Below, piece by piece: positions 27,873 to 38,294 of a stretch of 44,306 nucleotides of DNA. How positions within the stretch are numbered: the stretch's first letter is position 1; each line of letters starts with the position of its first letter. The notes below the pieces were generated by a model, which did no database searches, had not been told where the DNA came from, and saw only the letters and a list, made by a program, of their open reading frames with translations. A program made the position numbers and the translations under genes. The stretch lies in the NCBI GenBank assembly GCA_002029975.1, contig LQBE01000054.1, forward strand, positions 1 through 44,306. The letters run 5' to 3'. The stretch is from a delta proteobacterium ML8_F1. Its GTDB lineage: Bacteria; Bacillota; Clostridia; Peptostreptococcales; Acidaminobacteraceae.

Positions 27873-29387
27873 ATGAGATACACTTTGAATTTTGATACCC
27901 GGAATCTGAAATCCACGACAACCGATGTCCTGGTCGTTGGCTCGGGGATTTCCGGTCTTTTTGCAGCCTTGAATCTGAAAGAAGAACTCAAGGTCATTCT
28001 GATCTCCAAGGAAGGCATGACCACCAACAATTCCTATCTCGCCCAGGGGGGGATAGCCATTGCCTTCGATGAGGAGGATATTCCAACCCATATCGAGGAT
28101 ACCCTGAAAGCGGGAAGCTACTACAACGACCCTCTGGCTGTGAAAATCCTGGTGGAAGAGGGGCGCAAGAATATTGAGCGACTGATGCGGTACGGGGTGA
28201 CCTTTGACCAGGTGAACGGCAGAATAGACCTCACCAGAGAGGGAGGCCATTCCACCAACCGCATCATGCACAAAAAGGACTATACAGGCAAGGCAATCCT
28301 TGAACAGTTGATTCGAACAGTGACCAACAGGGAAAATATTGAGATTTTTGAAAATGCCTATCTTGTGGATGTTCTTACCCGGGGTGAAAAAATTGTCGGG
28401 GCCCTCATGCTGCGGGGAGATGAGCTGGAGTGGGTGATTACAAATCACGTGATTCTAGCCACGGGAGGCATAGGGAAAATCTTTACCAGATCAACCAATT
28501 CCGCAGTCAGCACCGGGGACGGCATTGCTGTCGCCCATCGGGCAGGGGCCCTGGTGGAGGATATGGAATTCATTCAGTTTCATCCGACGCCTCTGAAGGG
28601 GGATGGAGAAGCCTTTTTAATATCGGAAGCCGTCAGGGGGGAGGGAGGCCGGCTCAGGAATGCCGCCGGGGAGACCTTTATGCACCGGTATCATCCCCTG
28701 GGTGATCTGGCACCGCGGGATATCGTTTCCAGAAGTATCCTGATGGAACAGGAGCTCCAGGGAAATGATGACATCTTCATCGATGTGACCCACTTTGAAA
28801 AGGGCGTATTTATGAAAAGATTTCCCAGTATTTACAAGGCCTGCATGAAGGCGGGAATTGACCCGGAAAAAGACCTTGTTCCCGTGAGTCCCTCAGAACA
28901 CTATCTGATGGGCGGCATAGTCACGGATCTTTGTGCCAAGACCACTATCAGGGGTCTGTACAGCTGTGGAGAGTCGGCAAGAACCGGTGTCCAGGGAGCC
29001 AACCGACTGGCCTCGAACTCTCTTTCTGAAGGGATTGTATTCGGTTACAGGGTGGCTCAGTATATTAACCAGTGCAGGGCATTCACACCGGACAAAAGCC
29101 ATCATCAGTTCAGCGGCCTTGCAATTCTGAATAAAGAGTATCTGCCGGCAGTTGAAGGTCTCAGGCAACTGATGGATTACTCGGCCAATATTCTGAGATC
29201 CCGTCAAAAGCTTCACAGAGCCCTGGAGGAAATCCAGAGGCTCCAGGCAGAATTTTGTGGGTTTTACTCCAGGGAGAGGTCATTTCTAGAGTTCAAGAAT
29301 ATGATAGCGGTATCAAAGCTTATTATTTCAATGGCTTTGCTCCGCAAATCCTCTATGGGGTCCCACTATATCGAGGAGGATCAATGA
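27873..29387 (+). CDS. nadB: L-aspartate oxidase NadB
   Basis: Flavoprotein of 504 aa that oxidises aspartate to iminoaspartate for NadA. The FAD-binding VVGSGISGLFAALN is at about 23-36, GGHSTNR and GEGGRLRNAAGE are active-site regions, and GANRLASNSLSEG is conserved. The C-terminal helical domain ends KSSMGSHYIEEDQ. The ATG directly follows the nadA stop. In anaerobes fumarate can serve as electron acceptor (family knowledge). Confidence 0.96.
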   Translation: MRYTLNFDTRNLKSTTTDVLVVGSGISGLFAALNLKEELKVILISKEGMTTNNSYLAQGGIAIAFDEEDIPTHIEDTLKAGSYYNDPLAVKILVEEGRKNIERLMRYGVTFDQVNGRIDLTREGGHSTNRIMHKKDYTGKAILEQLIRTVTNRENIEIFENAYLVDVLTRGEKIVGALMLRGDELEWVITNHVILATGGIGKIFTRSTNSAVSTGDGIAVAHRAGALVEDMEFIQFHPTPLKGDGEAFLISEAVRGEGGRLRNAAGETFMHRYHPLGDLAPRDIVSRSILMEQELQGNDDIFIDVTHFEKGVFMKRFPSIYKACMKAGIDPEKDLVPVSPSEHYLMGGIVTDLCAKTTIRGLYSCGESARTGVQGANRLASNSLSEGIVFGYRVAQYINQCRAFTPDKSHHQFSGLAILNKEYLPAVEGLRQLMDYSANILRSRQKLHRALEEIQRLQAEFCGFYSRERSFLEFKNMIAVSKLIISMALLRKSSMGSHYIEEDQ

Positions 29388-30214
29388 ATCAGATTATTAT
29401 CGACGAAATCATCAAAAGCGGGTTGAAAGAGGATATCAGCTATATGGACCTGGCTACCGATTTGCTCATACCGGCAGACCAGAGGTCACAGGCCTCTCTG
29501 TGGGCGAAGGAAACAGGAATCATTGCCGGAATTCCCGTATTTCAGAGGGTATTTCAAATGCTGGATTCCGGTTTTGAATTCAAAGTCTTTGTCAAAGAAG
29601 GCGATAAAGTGACAAAGGGACAGAAGATTCTCGAGCTTTGTGGGGCGACTTCCCCACTTCTCAAAGGGGAGCGCCTGGCCCTTAATCTGCTGCAGCGGAT
29701 GTCTGGTATCGCTACCACCGCCAATGCCTATGCCCGGCAGGTCAGGCAATACCCGGTCAAGGTGGTGGATACGAGAAAAACCACCCCGAATCTTCGAATC
29801 CTTGAAAAGTACGCTGTGAGAATGGGAGGCTGCTACAATCATCGTTTCAACCTCAGTGACACTATGATGATCAAGGACAATCACATTCAGGCGGTGGGCT
29901 CTGTTTCCGAGGCGCTCAGACTGGGCAGGCAGCATATCCCCCACACTTCAAAAATTGAGATTGAGGTGAAGAACCTCAGAGAGTTCACTGAGGCCCTCAA
30001 AGCCGGTGCGGATATCATTATGCTCGACAACATGTCGCTTGCAGAGATTGAAGAGGCTGTCCGAATCAACGCAGATTCAAGAATTCTTGAAGTATCCGGA
30101 GGCATCCATTTGGAAAATATTGAAGCCTATGCCAGGACAGGGATTCATATTATTTCCGTGGGGGCCCTGACTCATTCGAGCAAGTCACTGGACATTAGCC
30201 TCGTCATCGATTGA
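29384..30214 (+). CDS. nadC: Nicotinate-nucleotide pyrophosphorylase (carboxylating) NadC
   Basis: Quinolinate phosphoribosyltransferase of 276 aa, the last step to nicotinate mononucleotide. Visible motifs are ERLALNLLQRMSGIAT, the DTRKTTPNLR loop, GGCYNHRFNLSD and IEIEVKN. The ATG overlaps the nadB stop (ATGA), with GAGGAGG upstream, so the longer in-frame start at 29255 is rejected. It completes a de novo NAD operon. Confidence 0.96.
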   Translation: MNQIIIDEIIKSGLKEDISYMDLATDLLIPADQRSQASLWAKETGIIAGIPVFQRVFQMLDSGFEFKVFVKEGDKVTKGQKILELCGATSPLLKGERLALNLLQRMSGIATTANAYARQVRQYPVKVVDTRKTTPNLRILEKYAVRMGGCYNHRFNLSDTMMIKDNHIQAVGSVSEALRLGRQHIPHTSKIEIEVKNLREFTEALKAGADIIMLDNMSLAEIEEAVRINADSRILEVSGGIHLENIEAYARTGIHIISVGALTHSSKSLDISLVID

Positions 30215-30242
30215 TTTTTGAGGGTTTGCAGTCATGGAAGGC

Positions 30243-30270
30243 AAAAAAAAAGACCCGAAGGCCTTTATTT
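30243..30270. terminator. UUCG-type bidirectional terminator
   Basis: AAAGACC (30249-30255) pairs with GGCCTTT (30260-30266) around CGAA; on the minus strand this is a UUCG loop with a run of nine T after it. It ends the minus-strand omega-like gene and probably nadC too. Confidence 0.82.
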
Positions 30271-30447
30271 ATAATTGTGAAATCTGAGGGTGTCATCCAG
30301 GAGTTCGTCAATGGCCTGGTCAATGGCACTGGAAATCAGCCGGCTGCTGTCCTGTTGACGGATATCATTGGACCGTTTGGAGAGGATTTCAATTAGGGCG
30401 TAGGGATTGTCTACGACTTGATTCAGTTTTTCTAAGGGATACTTCAC
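30265..30447 (-). CDS. Small protein resembling RNA polymerase omega
   Basis: Protein of 60 aa. The N-terminal KLNQVVDNPYALIEILSKRS resembles the omega core (lysine/valine helix, a DN-Y-L turn, then a K-R helix), and SSAIDQAIDELL could be the second conserved helix. It lacks the longer tail of most omegas and does not sit beside gmk, the usual place of rpoZ. Start GTG has AGAGGTGG 6 nt upstream, and a TATAAT lies upstream (30469-30474 region). Function is unproven; an unrelated short helical protein is possible. Confidence 0.5.
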   Translation of the reverse strand: MKYPLEKLNQVVDNPYALIEILSKRSNDIRQQDSSRLISSAIDQAIDELLDDTLRFHNYK

Positions 30448-30494
30448 TGCAAACCACCTCTAACCCCATTATACTCTATTGGGATGATTAATGT

Positions 30495-30502
30495 GCTATA
30501 AT
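30495..30502 (+). promoter_or_regulatory. Extended -10 promoter of murI
   Basis: TGCTATAAT, the same extended form as before lplA, ends at 30502, about 30 nt before the murI ATG. The -35 region is poor. Confidence 0.6.
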
Positions 30503-30531
30503 AAAAAAAAACTATTGATTTGGTGGGAAAA

Positions 30532-31305
30532 ATGAAAAAATCAATTGGGGTATTCGATTCTGGCATGGGAGGCGTCACCCTTTTAGCCGACCTGGTCCGG
30601 GCCCTTCCTATGGAACACTTTATTTATTACGGAGACTCTGTCAATGCCCCCTATGGTGAAAAAACTCCCGGGGAGGTCACAGTCCTTACTCAAAGAGCCA
30701 TCGAGAAACTCCTCCAAGAAGGTGTGAAAATGGTGGTCATCGCCTGCAATACAGCGACGAGTGCCGCCGCGAAAAAACTTCGAGAGGAATACGAGATTCC
30801 GATTATTGGAATGGAGCCCGCCATCAAACCCGCCCTGGTCCATAACCGGGGAGGGCAGATTGCTGTGATGGCTACAGAGATGACCTTGAAACTGGATAAA
30901 TTCAACTTTCTAATCGAGGGTTTGAAGGGAAAGGGCAAAGTCTTGAAAATTCCGGCGCCGGAGCTTGTGAGGCTTGTTGAAGCCGGCATCACAGAGGGAC
31001 CCGAAGTCACAAAGGTCCTTCAGGAGGTCTTCAGGAGTTTTCCGATGGAAAAGATAGAGTCGGTTGTCCTGGGCTGTACCCATTTCCTGTACCTGAGAGA
31101 GGCCATAGAGGATTTTTTCACCCATGGGATTGAAATTTTCGACGGTCATAGCGGCACTGTCAACTACGTCAGGCAGACGCTCGAAGCGCTTGATATACTG
31201 GCGCAAGAGGGGTCCGGAGGCTACAGCATCCTCAATTCGAAGTCTTTGGCGATGAAGCATCAATCCCAGGAGTTGTTTGAGAGGTATCTGAATTTAAAGA
31301 GGTGA
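30532..31305 (+). CDS. murI: Glutamate racemase
   Basis: Racemase of 257 aa that supplies D-glutamate for peptidoglycan. FDSGMGGVTLL is at the N terminus. The two catalytic cysteines are Cys72 (ACNTATS) and Cys182 (GCTHF). ATG 30532 follows GGTGGG; an in-frame TTG at 30520 overlaps that site. The small sigma-4-like gene follows after 6 nt. Confidence 0.96.
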   Translation: MKKSIGVFDSGMGGVTLLADLVRALPMEHFIYYGDSVNAPYGEKTPGEVTVLTQRAIEKLLQEGVKMVVIACNTATSAAAKKLREEYEIPIIGMEPAIKPALVHNRGGQIAVMATEMTLKLDKFNFLIEGLKGKGKVLKIPAPELVRLVEAGITEGPEVTKVLQEVFRSFPMEKIESVVLGCTHFLYLREAIEDFFTHGIEIFDGHSGTVNYVRQTLEALDILAQEGSGGYSILNSKSLAMKHQSQELFERYLNLKR

Positions 31306-31311
31306 AGGGAT

Positions 31312-31557
31312 TTGAAACTGGAAGAGGAACGAATCAAAGAGGCGATTGAGACAGCGGATATCAGTCTGCGTCACAAGGATATGATTTTGATGCGCTACGG
31401 TATAGGAATGGACAGGCCGGTGGCGGCTGCCGATATCGGGAAAAAATACAAGATCAAGGGCAGGAAGCTGGTGGAGGAAATCACAAAAGTTGAGCGATTG
31501 GCTTTTAATATATTGAAAAACCAGGATTTATATGATATCATGATTCAAAATTCATAA
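31312..31557 (+). CDS. Small protein resembling sigma-70 region 4
   Basis: Protein of 81 aa. MILMRYGIGMDRPVAAAD followed by IGKKYKIKGRKLVEEITKVE aligns by eye with the sigma region 4.2 pattern (RYGL, a helix with an IG(K/R) turn, then R-x-R-(I/V)-x-x-I-E). The short N-terminal helix RIKEAIETADISLRHKDM could be the rest of region 4. The start is TTG with GAGGTGA upstream. It sits between murI and the serS T-box. It may be an orphan DNA-binding or RNA-polymerase-binding protein; no function is known to me. Confidence 0.55.
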   Translation: MKLEEERIKEAIETADISLRHKDMILMRYGIGMDRPVAAADIGKKYKIKGRKLVEEITKVERLAFNILKNQDLYDIMIQNS

Positions 31558-31764
31558 TCACTGGGAAGGGAATCAGTAAAAGGTCACTGTTTCTGCAGAG
31601 AGGCGATGGTTGGTGAAAATCGCTGGACACATCTTTGAATCTAGCCTGGAGTGATACGGCGGTTACCGATATAACCATAGAGCGGGTTTAAAAAACCAAT
31701 TAGGGTGGCAACGCGGGTGCTTCTCGTCCCTTACTTTTTGAGTAAGAGATGAGGGGCGTTTTTT
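31558..31764 (+). ncRNA. T-box leader of serS
   Basis: The leader contains the T-box sequence AGGGTGGCAACGCGGG (31702-31717), the stem I AGAGAG bulge region with GGTTGGTGAAAA, and a terminator stem (CTCGTC and CTTACT pairing with AGTAAG and GATGAG) ending in six T at 31759-31764. A stem I fold can be drawn: TCACT (31558-31562) with AGTGA (31650-31654), and AAAGGT with ATCTTT. This leaves the specifier strand GAATCTAG, so the specifier codon is most likely TCT (31640-31642), serine, followed by A. Uncharged tRNA-Ser should open the terminator. Confidence 0.92.
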
Positions 31765-31766
31765 AA

Positions 31767-33059
<1,293 letters not shown>

Positions 33060-33069
33060 GAGTCATGAG

Positions 33070-34764
33070 ATGAAATTCAGTGAAATTGAATACAAGAGAC
33101 CGGATATAGAACAACTTAAAGGCCAAATGACAAAGGCGATTTCAAGAATCGAAGGGGCCCGCAGTGCCCGGGAACAGAATGAGTGGATCACTCACATCAA
33201 CGAGCTCAGAAAAAGTTATGACACTATGGAAAACCTGTGCTATATCCGTCATTCCATTGATACACAAGAACCCTTCTATGACAAGGAGCAGGATTTTTTC
33301 GATGAGTCGGGACCTGAGATTGCCGCAGTGGTTCAGCGCTTCTATGAAGCTGTCCTGGCATCGGAGTTCCTTGATGAACTCAAAACCCTGAGACCCCCCC
33401 ATTTTTTCAACCTGGCTGAAGTCCGGGTAAAGACCTTCAGTGACACGGTCATGGGAGAAATGCAAAGAGAGAATCAACTCATCAGCAGCTATGATAAAAT
33501 CATTGCTTCGGCAGAAATTGACTACGACGGGAAGCAGTTGTCTCTGGCGCAGCTGGGCCCCTATTTGACCCACAGAGACAGGGAAATCAGAAAATCCTCC
33601 CATGAGGCACTGAATGATTTCATGGCTTCAAGGGAGGATGAATTCGATCAGATTTTTGATGAACTGGTTCACTTGAGACACGCAGTGGCGGTTAAACTGG
33701 GGTATCAAAATTATGTGGAACTGGGGTACAAGAGGCTTGCCAGGACGGACTACACCCAGGAAGAAATTGAAAAATTCAGAAATGCGGTGTACCGTGATAT
33801 CACACCTCTTGGCAATCGACTGATGAAAAGACAGCAGGAAAGAATCGGCGTGGATTCACTGTATTATTATGACCTTGGCTATTCTTTCAAGTCCGGAAAT
33901 CCCATTCCTTCGGGAGATGACCATGAGATTGTGCAAAGTGCCCTGGAGATGTATAATGAATTGTCTGTGGAAACGGGAGACTTTTTCCAGGAGATGAAAG
34001 GTGGCGGGTTCATGGACCTTGCTGCGAAAAAATCAAAGGCGGCGGGAGGGTACTGCACCTTTATCCAGGACTTCAGGATGCCGTTCATATTTTCTAATTT
34101 CAACGGGACTTATCATGATGTGACGGTACTGACCCATGAATTCGGCCACGCTTTCCAAGTCTACTCGGGGAGAGAGATTGAAGAAATCGAACTGATCTGG
34201 CCGACCTACGAGGCGGCAGAGATTTTTTCCATGGGTATGGAGTTTATCACCTGGCCGTGGATGGGAAAATTTTTTAACCAAGATGAGGAAAAATTCAAAT
34301 TCATGCATCTGAGCGATGGATTGAAGTTCATTCCCTATGGAACTGCCGTGGATGAATTTCAACACCGGATTTACGAGAACCCTGAGCTGTCCCCCGATCA
34401 AAGGAAAAAAATATGGCGGGCGATAGAGAAGAAATATATGCCCTATAGAAATTACAAGGGCAATGCATACCTCGAGGGCGGAGGATTCTGGCACAGGCAG
34501 GGACACATTTTTCAAGTGCCCTTTTATTACATTGATTACGCACTGGCTCAAATATCGGCCTTTGAACTGAAGAAAAAATTTCAAGACAATCCCGGTGAAA
34601 CCTGGCAGGACTATTTGAATATGTGTGCTGTTTCCGGGAGCAGACCCTATAGTGAAATTCTCAGGGCGGGGAAACTTTCAAATCCTTTTGAAACTGATAC
34701 CATCAAGGACATAATCCGGGATATCGAAATGAGTCTGGATCAGATTGACGATTCCGACTTTTAA
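33070..34764 (+). CDS. M3-family oligoendopeptidase (PepF-like)
   Basis: Zinc peptidase of 564 aa. The M3 motif HEFGH is at about 356-360, with the third ligand Glu in the following helix (YEAAEIFSMGME). GHIFQVPFYYIDYALAQ near the C terminus is typical of the PepF/oligoendopeptidase F branch. No signal peptide is visible, so it is cytoplasmic and likely degrades short peptides. It lies between serS and glnS, close enough to be cotranscribed with serS. Confidence 0.92.
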   Translation: MKFSEIEYKRPDIEQLKGQMTKAISRIEGARSAREQNEWITHINELRKSYDTMENLCYIRHSIDTQEPFYDKEQDFFDESGPEIAAVVQRFYEAVLASEFLDELKTLRPPHFFNLAEVRVKTFSDTVMGEMQRENQLISSYDKIIASAEIDYDGKQLSLAQLGPYLTHRDREIRKSSHEALNDFMASREDEFDQIFDELVHLRHAVAVKLGYQNYVELGYKRLARTDYTQEEIEKFRNAVYRDITPLGNRLMKRQQERIGVDSLYYYDLGYSFKSGNPIPSGDDHEIVQSALEMYNELSVETGDFFQEMKGGGFMDLAAKKSKAAGGYCTFIQDFRMPFIFSNFNGTYHDVTVLTHEFGHAFQVYSGREIEEIELIWPTYEAAEIFSMGMEFITWPWMGKFFNQDEEKFKFMHLSDGLKFIPYGTAVDEFQHRIYENPELSPDQRKKIWRAIEKKYMPYRNYKGNAYLEGGGFWHRQGHIFQVPFYYIDYALAQISAFELKKKFQDNPGETWQDYLNMCAVSGSRPYSEILRAGKLSNPFETDTIKDIIRDIEMSLDQIDDSDF

Positions 34765-34785
34765 ATAAGAAAGGCAGGTGTTTTT

Positions 34786-36435
34786 ATGGAGGACAGCAGG
34801 GCACCCTCGAATTTCATAAAAAAAATCATCACTGATGATATCAAGGAAGGGAAGCATTCGCAAATCGTGACGCGGTTTCCACCGGAGCCCAATGGCTATC
34901 TGCATATCGGTCATGCAAAGGCAATTGTCATCAATTTTGATTTGGCGGATGAATTTGGGGGCAGGACCAATCTCAGATTTGACGATACCAATCCGGAAAA
35001 AGAGGATGAAGAATATGTTGAATCCATAAAGAATGATATTTTGTGGCTGGGCTACAAGTGGGACCGGCTTTTGTATGCCTCGGATTATTTCGAAGAAATG
35101 TATCAGCGGGCAATGAAGCTTGTAGAAAAAGGGATGGCCTATGTGGATGATTCCGATGCCCAAACCATTTCCAGGCAGCGGGGGACCTTGACGGAACCGG
35201 GCATTGAAAACAGCTACAGAAAACGATCCGTGGAGGAGAACAAAGCTCTCTTTGAAGCCATGCGACGAGGGGATTTTGAGGATGGTGCCCGGGTTCTCAG
35301 GGCAAAGATTGATATGAACAGCCCCAATATGAACATGAGGGATCCTGTGATTTACCGAATTGCCCACAGGACTCATCATCAGACGGGGGACAAGTGGTGT
35401 ATTTACCCCATGTATGATTTTGCCCATCCCTTAGAGGATGCCATTGAAGGAATCACCCATTCCCTGTGCTCCCTGGAATTCGAAGACCACAGACCCCTCT
35501 ATGACTGGTTTGTCGAACACTGTGAAATGGAGGCGGTTCCCAGGCAGATAGAATTTGCCAGGCTTGAAATGACAAACACGGTGATGAGCAAGAGAAAATT
35601 GAAGCTTTTAGTGGACGAGGGTATTGTTGACGGATGGGACGACCCCAGACTCCCTACTATTTCAGGGCTCAGAAGAAGGGGATTCACGCCTGAAGCCATC
35701 AAGAATTTCGCCAGAGCCATCGGGGTCTCAAAGAGCAACAGCTTGATTGACTATCAGATGCTTGAATACTTTGTCCGGGAGGATTTGAAACTCAAGGCTC
35801 CCAGGACCATGGCGGTAATCAATCCCTTGAAGGTGACCATCACCAATTACCCTGTGGACCGCCTTGAGTGGCTGGAGGCAGAAAACAATCCTGAAAACGA
35901 AGGACTTGGGACCAGGGCCATCCCATTTTCGAAAGAAATTTACATTGAAAAAGAGGATTTTTCCGTAGCGCCTCCGTCAAAATGGAAGAGACTGGCCCCG
36001 GGGTTGGAGGTCAGGCTTCGCAATGCCTATTTCATCAAGTGTGTGGATATGGCACTCAATGACCAGGGAGAAGTCATCGAGCTTTTTTGCACCTACGATC
36101 CACAGACAAAAAGTGGCAGTGGCTTCAATGAAAGAAAACCCAATGGCACCATTCACTGGGTTGAAGCCACCCAGGGGCAGCCGGCTGAGTTCAGGATGTA
36201 TGAACCCATCATTCTCGATGATGAACAAGAGAAGGGAGACAGGGGTTTCCTTGAAAGGGTCAATGAGCACTCACTGAGGATATGCCTGGGCTTTGTTGAA
36301 TCGGGGATTGTGCAGGCACCGCCCCTTTCCCACTTTCAGTTTATCCGCAATGGCTATTTTTCCAGGGATCCCAATCAAGCCCAGAGACTGGTCTTCAATC
36401 AAACCGTTTCACTCAAGAGTTCCTTTAAACTTTGA
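34786..36435 (+). CDS. glnS: Glutaminyl-tRNA synthetase
   Basis: Class I synthetase of 549 aa. [16 protein letters not shown] carries the HIGH motif (40-43), [11 protein letters not shown] is the GlnRS/GluRS catalytic region, and VMSKRKL (266-272) is the KMSKS loop. PPEPNG and the C-terminal beta-barrel anticodon domain of about 200 residues mark GlnRS rather than bacterial GluRS. The ATG follows AGGCAGGTG. GlnRS is not universal in Firmicutes, many of which use GatCAB instead. Confidence 0.95.
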   Translation: MEDSRAPSNFIKKIITDDIKEGKHSQIVTRFPPEPNGYLHIGHAKAIVINFDLADEFGGRTNLRFDDTNPEKEDEEYVESIKNDILWLGYKWDRLLYASDYFEEMYQRAMKLVEKGMAYVDDSDAQTISRQRGTLTEPGIENSYRKRSVEENKALFEAMRRGDFEDGARVLRAKIDMNSPNMNMRDPVIYRIAHRTHHQTGDKWCIYPMYDFAHPLEDAIEGITHSLCSLEFEDHRPLYDWFVEHCEMEAVPRQIEFARLEMTNTVMSKRKLKLLVDEGIVDGWDDPRLPTISGLRRRGFTPEAIKNFARAIGVSKSNSLIDYQMLEYFVREDLKLKAPRTMAVINPLKVTITNYPVDRLEWLEAENNPENEGLGTRAIPFSKEIYIEKEDFSVAPPSKWKRLAPGLEVRLRNAYFIKCVDMALNDQGEVIELFCTYDPQTKSGSGFNERKPNGTIHWVEATQGQPAEFRMYEPIILDDEQEKGDRGFLERVNEHSLRICLGFVESGIVQAPPLSHFQFIRNGYFSRDPNQAQRLVFNQTVSLKSSFKL

Positions 36436-36440
36436 CTTTA

Positions 36441-36485
36441 AAAAGCGATGTTTCCATGGAAACATCGCTTTCATCGTGTTTTTGT
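36441..36485. terminator. Bidirectional terminator between glnS and aminotransferase gene
   Basis: A perfect 13-bp stem (36442-36454 with 36459-36471) closes a CATG loop. The minus strand has the better T-tract; the plus strand has a T-rich tail. Confidence 0.85.
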
Positions 36486-36531
36486 GACAACATTGTGCCA
36501 TTCTTTATCCGGTGGAATAGCCCTGGGAGGC

Positions 36532-37710
36532 TTAAAGGGAGTCCACGTAGTCCTTGAGGGCTTTGACCCCGGCTTCAATGGTGGCCATGTCTGTGGCATA
36601 GGACATTCTCATAAAATCGTCGTTGCCAAAGGCGATGCCAGGGACATAGGCGACGCGGTGTTTTTCCAGCAGATCATCACAGACCTTCAGTGAAAGACTC
36701 TTTTCAGTTGGGAATTTTTCCTTCAATCCACTGATGTCTATGAAAAAATAAAAGGCACCCTGAGGCTCTATGACTGAAATCTCTGGAATTTCCTTGAAGA
36801 GCTCCAGCAACCGATCCCTTCTTTGCCAGTAGACTTCAAGCATGGCAAGGGTTTCTTCGTCTGAATTTTCCAGGGCGGTTACGGCGGCCCACTGGGAAAT
36901 CGTGCTGGGGTGGGAGACCAGGTGGCCCTGAATACTGGTCATGGCCTTAGCCAGTTCGCGGTTGGTCGCGGTGTACCCGATGCGCCAGCCAGTCATGGAA
37001 GCTGATTTCGAAAGACCGTTGACAGTGATGGTGAGATCATAGGCCTCCTTGGAAATTGAGGCGATGGCTACAAATTCATGACCGAAATTGATTTTTTCAT
37101 AGATTTCATCCGCCAGTATATAGATGTCCTTTTCAACAGCGACCTTCACCAGCGCCTTGAGTTCCTCTGCTGTGTACATGGCGCCAGTGGGATTGGAGGG
37201 GTTGGTGATAAAAATCATTTTTGTCCTGGGTGTGATGGCCGCCGAGAATTCCTCAGGTGTTATTTTAAAATGATTTTCCTTTTTAGTCTCAACGGTCACA
37301 GGGATCCCGCCTACAAGCTTGACCATTTCAGGATAGCTCACCCAGTAAGGGATGGGGATAATCACTTCATCCAGGGGATTGAGAATAGCCATCAGGGCGT
37401 TGGTGATGGAATGCTTGGCACCGGATGATACCACAATCTGGTCTGCGTCATAATCCAGCTGGTTGTCCTTTTTAAGTTTTTTGACAATGGCTTCTCTTAG
37501 TTCAAGAACCCCGGCGGGGTTGTCGTATTTGGTTTTATTCTCGTGAATGGCCTTGATGGCGGCCTCCTTCACCTTGTCCGGGGTGGGAAAGTCGGGCTCA
37601 CCGACACCCAGGTTGATGACATCGATTCCCTGCCGCTTCAGAGCTTTGACTTTTGTGGTAATGCCGACGGTATAGGACGGTGTAATTTTAGAGATTCTTT
37701 CACAAAGCAT
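36532..37710 (-). CDS. Class I/II aminotransferase, aspartate-type
   Basis: PLP enzyme of 392 aa of fold type I. It starts with KITPSYTVGITTKVKAL, then GVGEPDFPTPD and NPSNPTGA. The PLP lysine is Lys235 in NGLSKSASMTGWRIGY. This is the 1-beta subgroup of aspartate aminotransferases, which in several bacteria also use prephenate; the substrate is not settled by sequence alone. ATG 37710 has GGAGGC 6 nt upstream. A short dyad (ATGGTT/AACCAT) lies in the leader. Confidence 0.92.
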   Translation of the reverse strand: MLCERISKITPSYTVGITTKVKALKRQGIDVINLGVGEPDFPTPDKVKEAAIKAIHENKTKYDNPAGVLELREAIVKKLKKDNQLDYDADQIVVSSGAKHSITNALMAILNPLDEVIIPIPYWVSYPEMVKLVGGIPVTVETKKENHFKITPEEFSAAITPRTKMIFITNPSNPTGAMYTAEELKALVKVAVEKDIYILADEIYEKINFGHEFVAIASISKEAYDLTITVNGLSKSASMTGWRIGYTATNRELAKAMTSIQGHLVSHPSTISQWAAVTALENSDEETLAMLEVYWQRRDRLLELFKEIPEISVIEPQGAFYFFIDISGLKEKFPTEKSLSLKVCDDLLEKHRVAYVPGIAFGNDDFMRMSYATDMATIEAGVKALKDYVDSL

Positions 37711-37793
37711 AAGATGCCTCCTCTATATATGGTTGAGAACCATTTTATGATAGAATAAGTACACTAGAAATTATATCAGATAAGAGGTTGAAA

Positions 37794-38294
37794 ATGGGAA
37801 AAACATCGAGAAAAAAATTTGGCTCTGAACGGGTCAGTTATCTCAAAGTGGGAGCGGTTTTGATACTGACGGTCTGGCTCATGAATTTCACTATCAGAGT
37901 CCTGCAGAATCATAACCCCTATATTGCAAGCTGGGCGGGTCTGGGGATTGTCTTGCTGGGGATGATTTATCTGTATTACATTATTTTTTATGCCATGGCC
38001 GAGTATGTCTACAAGATTATCTACAGTGATTTGATTGTTGAACGTGTTATCAGTAAAACCAATCACACCACCTATAGCATTGATTTCAAAAGCATCAAGA
38101 GATTTGTTCCCTACAAGCAGCGGGATGAAAAAATCAAAATCAAAAGAAGAAATTATTACGTCAAAAGCAGGGACAGGGACAAATGGTTCCTTTTGGAGTT
38201 CATCCACGACGGTGAACTGATTCGTCTGGTCATCCAGCCGGGAAACGGGATGGCAAAATCCATTGCGCAGAGGGTGAGTGATCATGCGGATTGA
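37794..38294 (+). CDS. Two-helix membrane protein of unknown function
   Basis: Protein of 166 aa. A basic N terminus (MGKTSRKKFG) is followed by hydrophobic segments at about 18-36 and 44-68. The C-terminal half is soluble and basic (IKIKRRNYYVKSRDRDKW), with a pattern that could be a small PH-like beta domain. I do not recognise a family. ATG 37794 has AAGAGG 6 nt upstream. It overlaps the next gene by 11 nt, so the two are probably cotranscribed. Confidence 0.7.
   Translation: MGKTSRKKFGSERVSYLKVGAVLILTVWLMNFTIRVLQNHNPYIASWAGLGIVLLGMIYLYYIIFYAMAEYVYKIIYSDLIVERVISKTNHTTYSIDFKSIKRFVPYKQRDEKIKIKRRNYYVKSRDRDKWFLLEFIHDGELIRLVIQPGNGMAKSIAQRVSDHAD

Noticed and set aside
28446-28455. CACGTG core inside nadB as a second parS
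   Set aside because: The flanks read ATCACGTGAT and lack the GTT/AAC arms of parS; it is a coding-sequence coincidence.
36445-36468. TGTTTCCATGGAAACA palindrome as a parS-like site
   Set aside because: The centre is CATG rather than ACGT, and it forms the stem of the glnS terminator.
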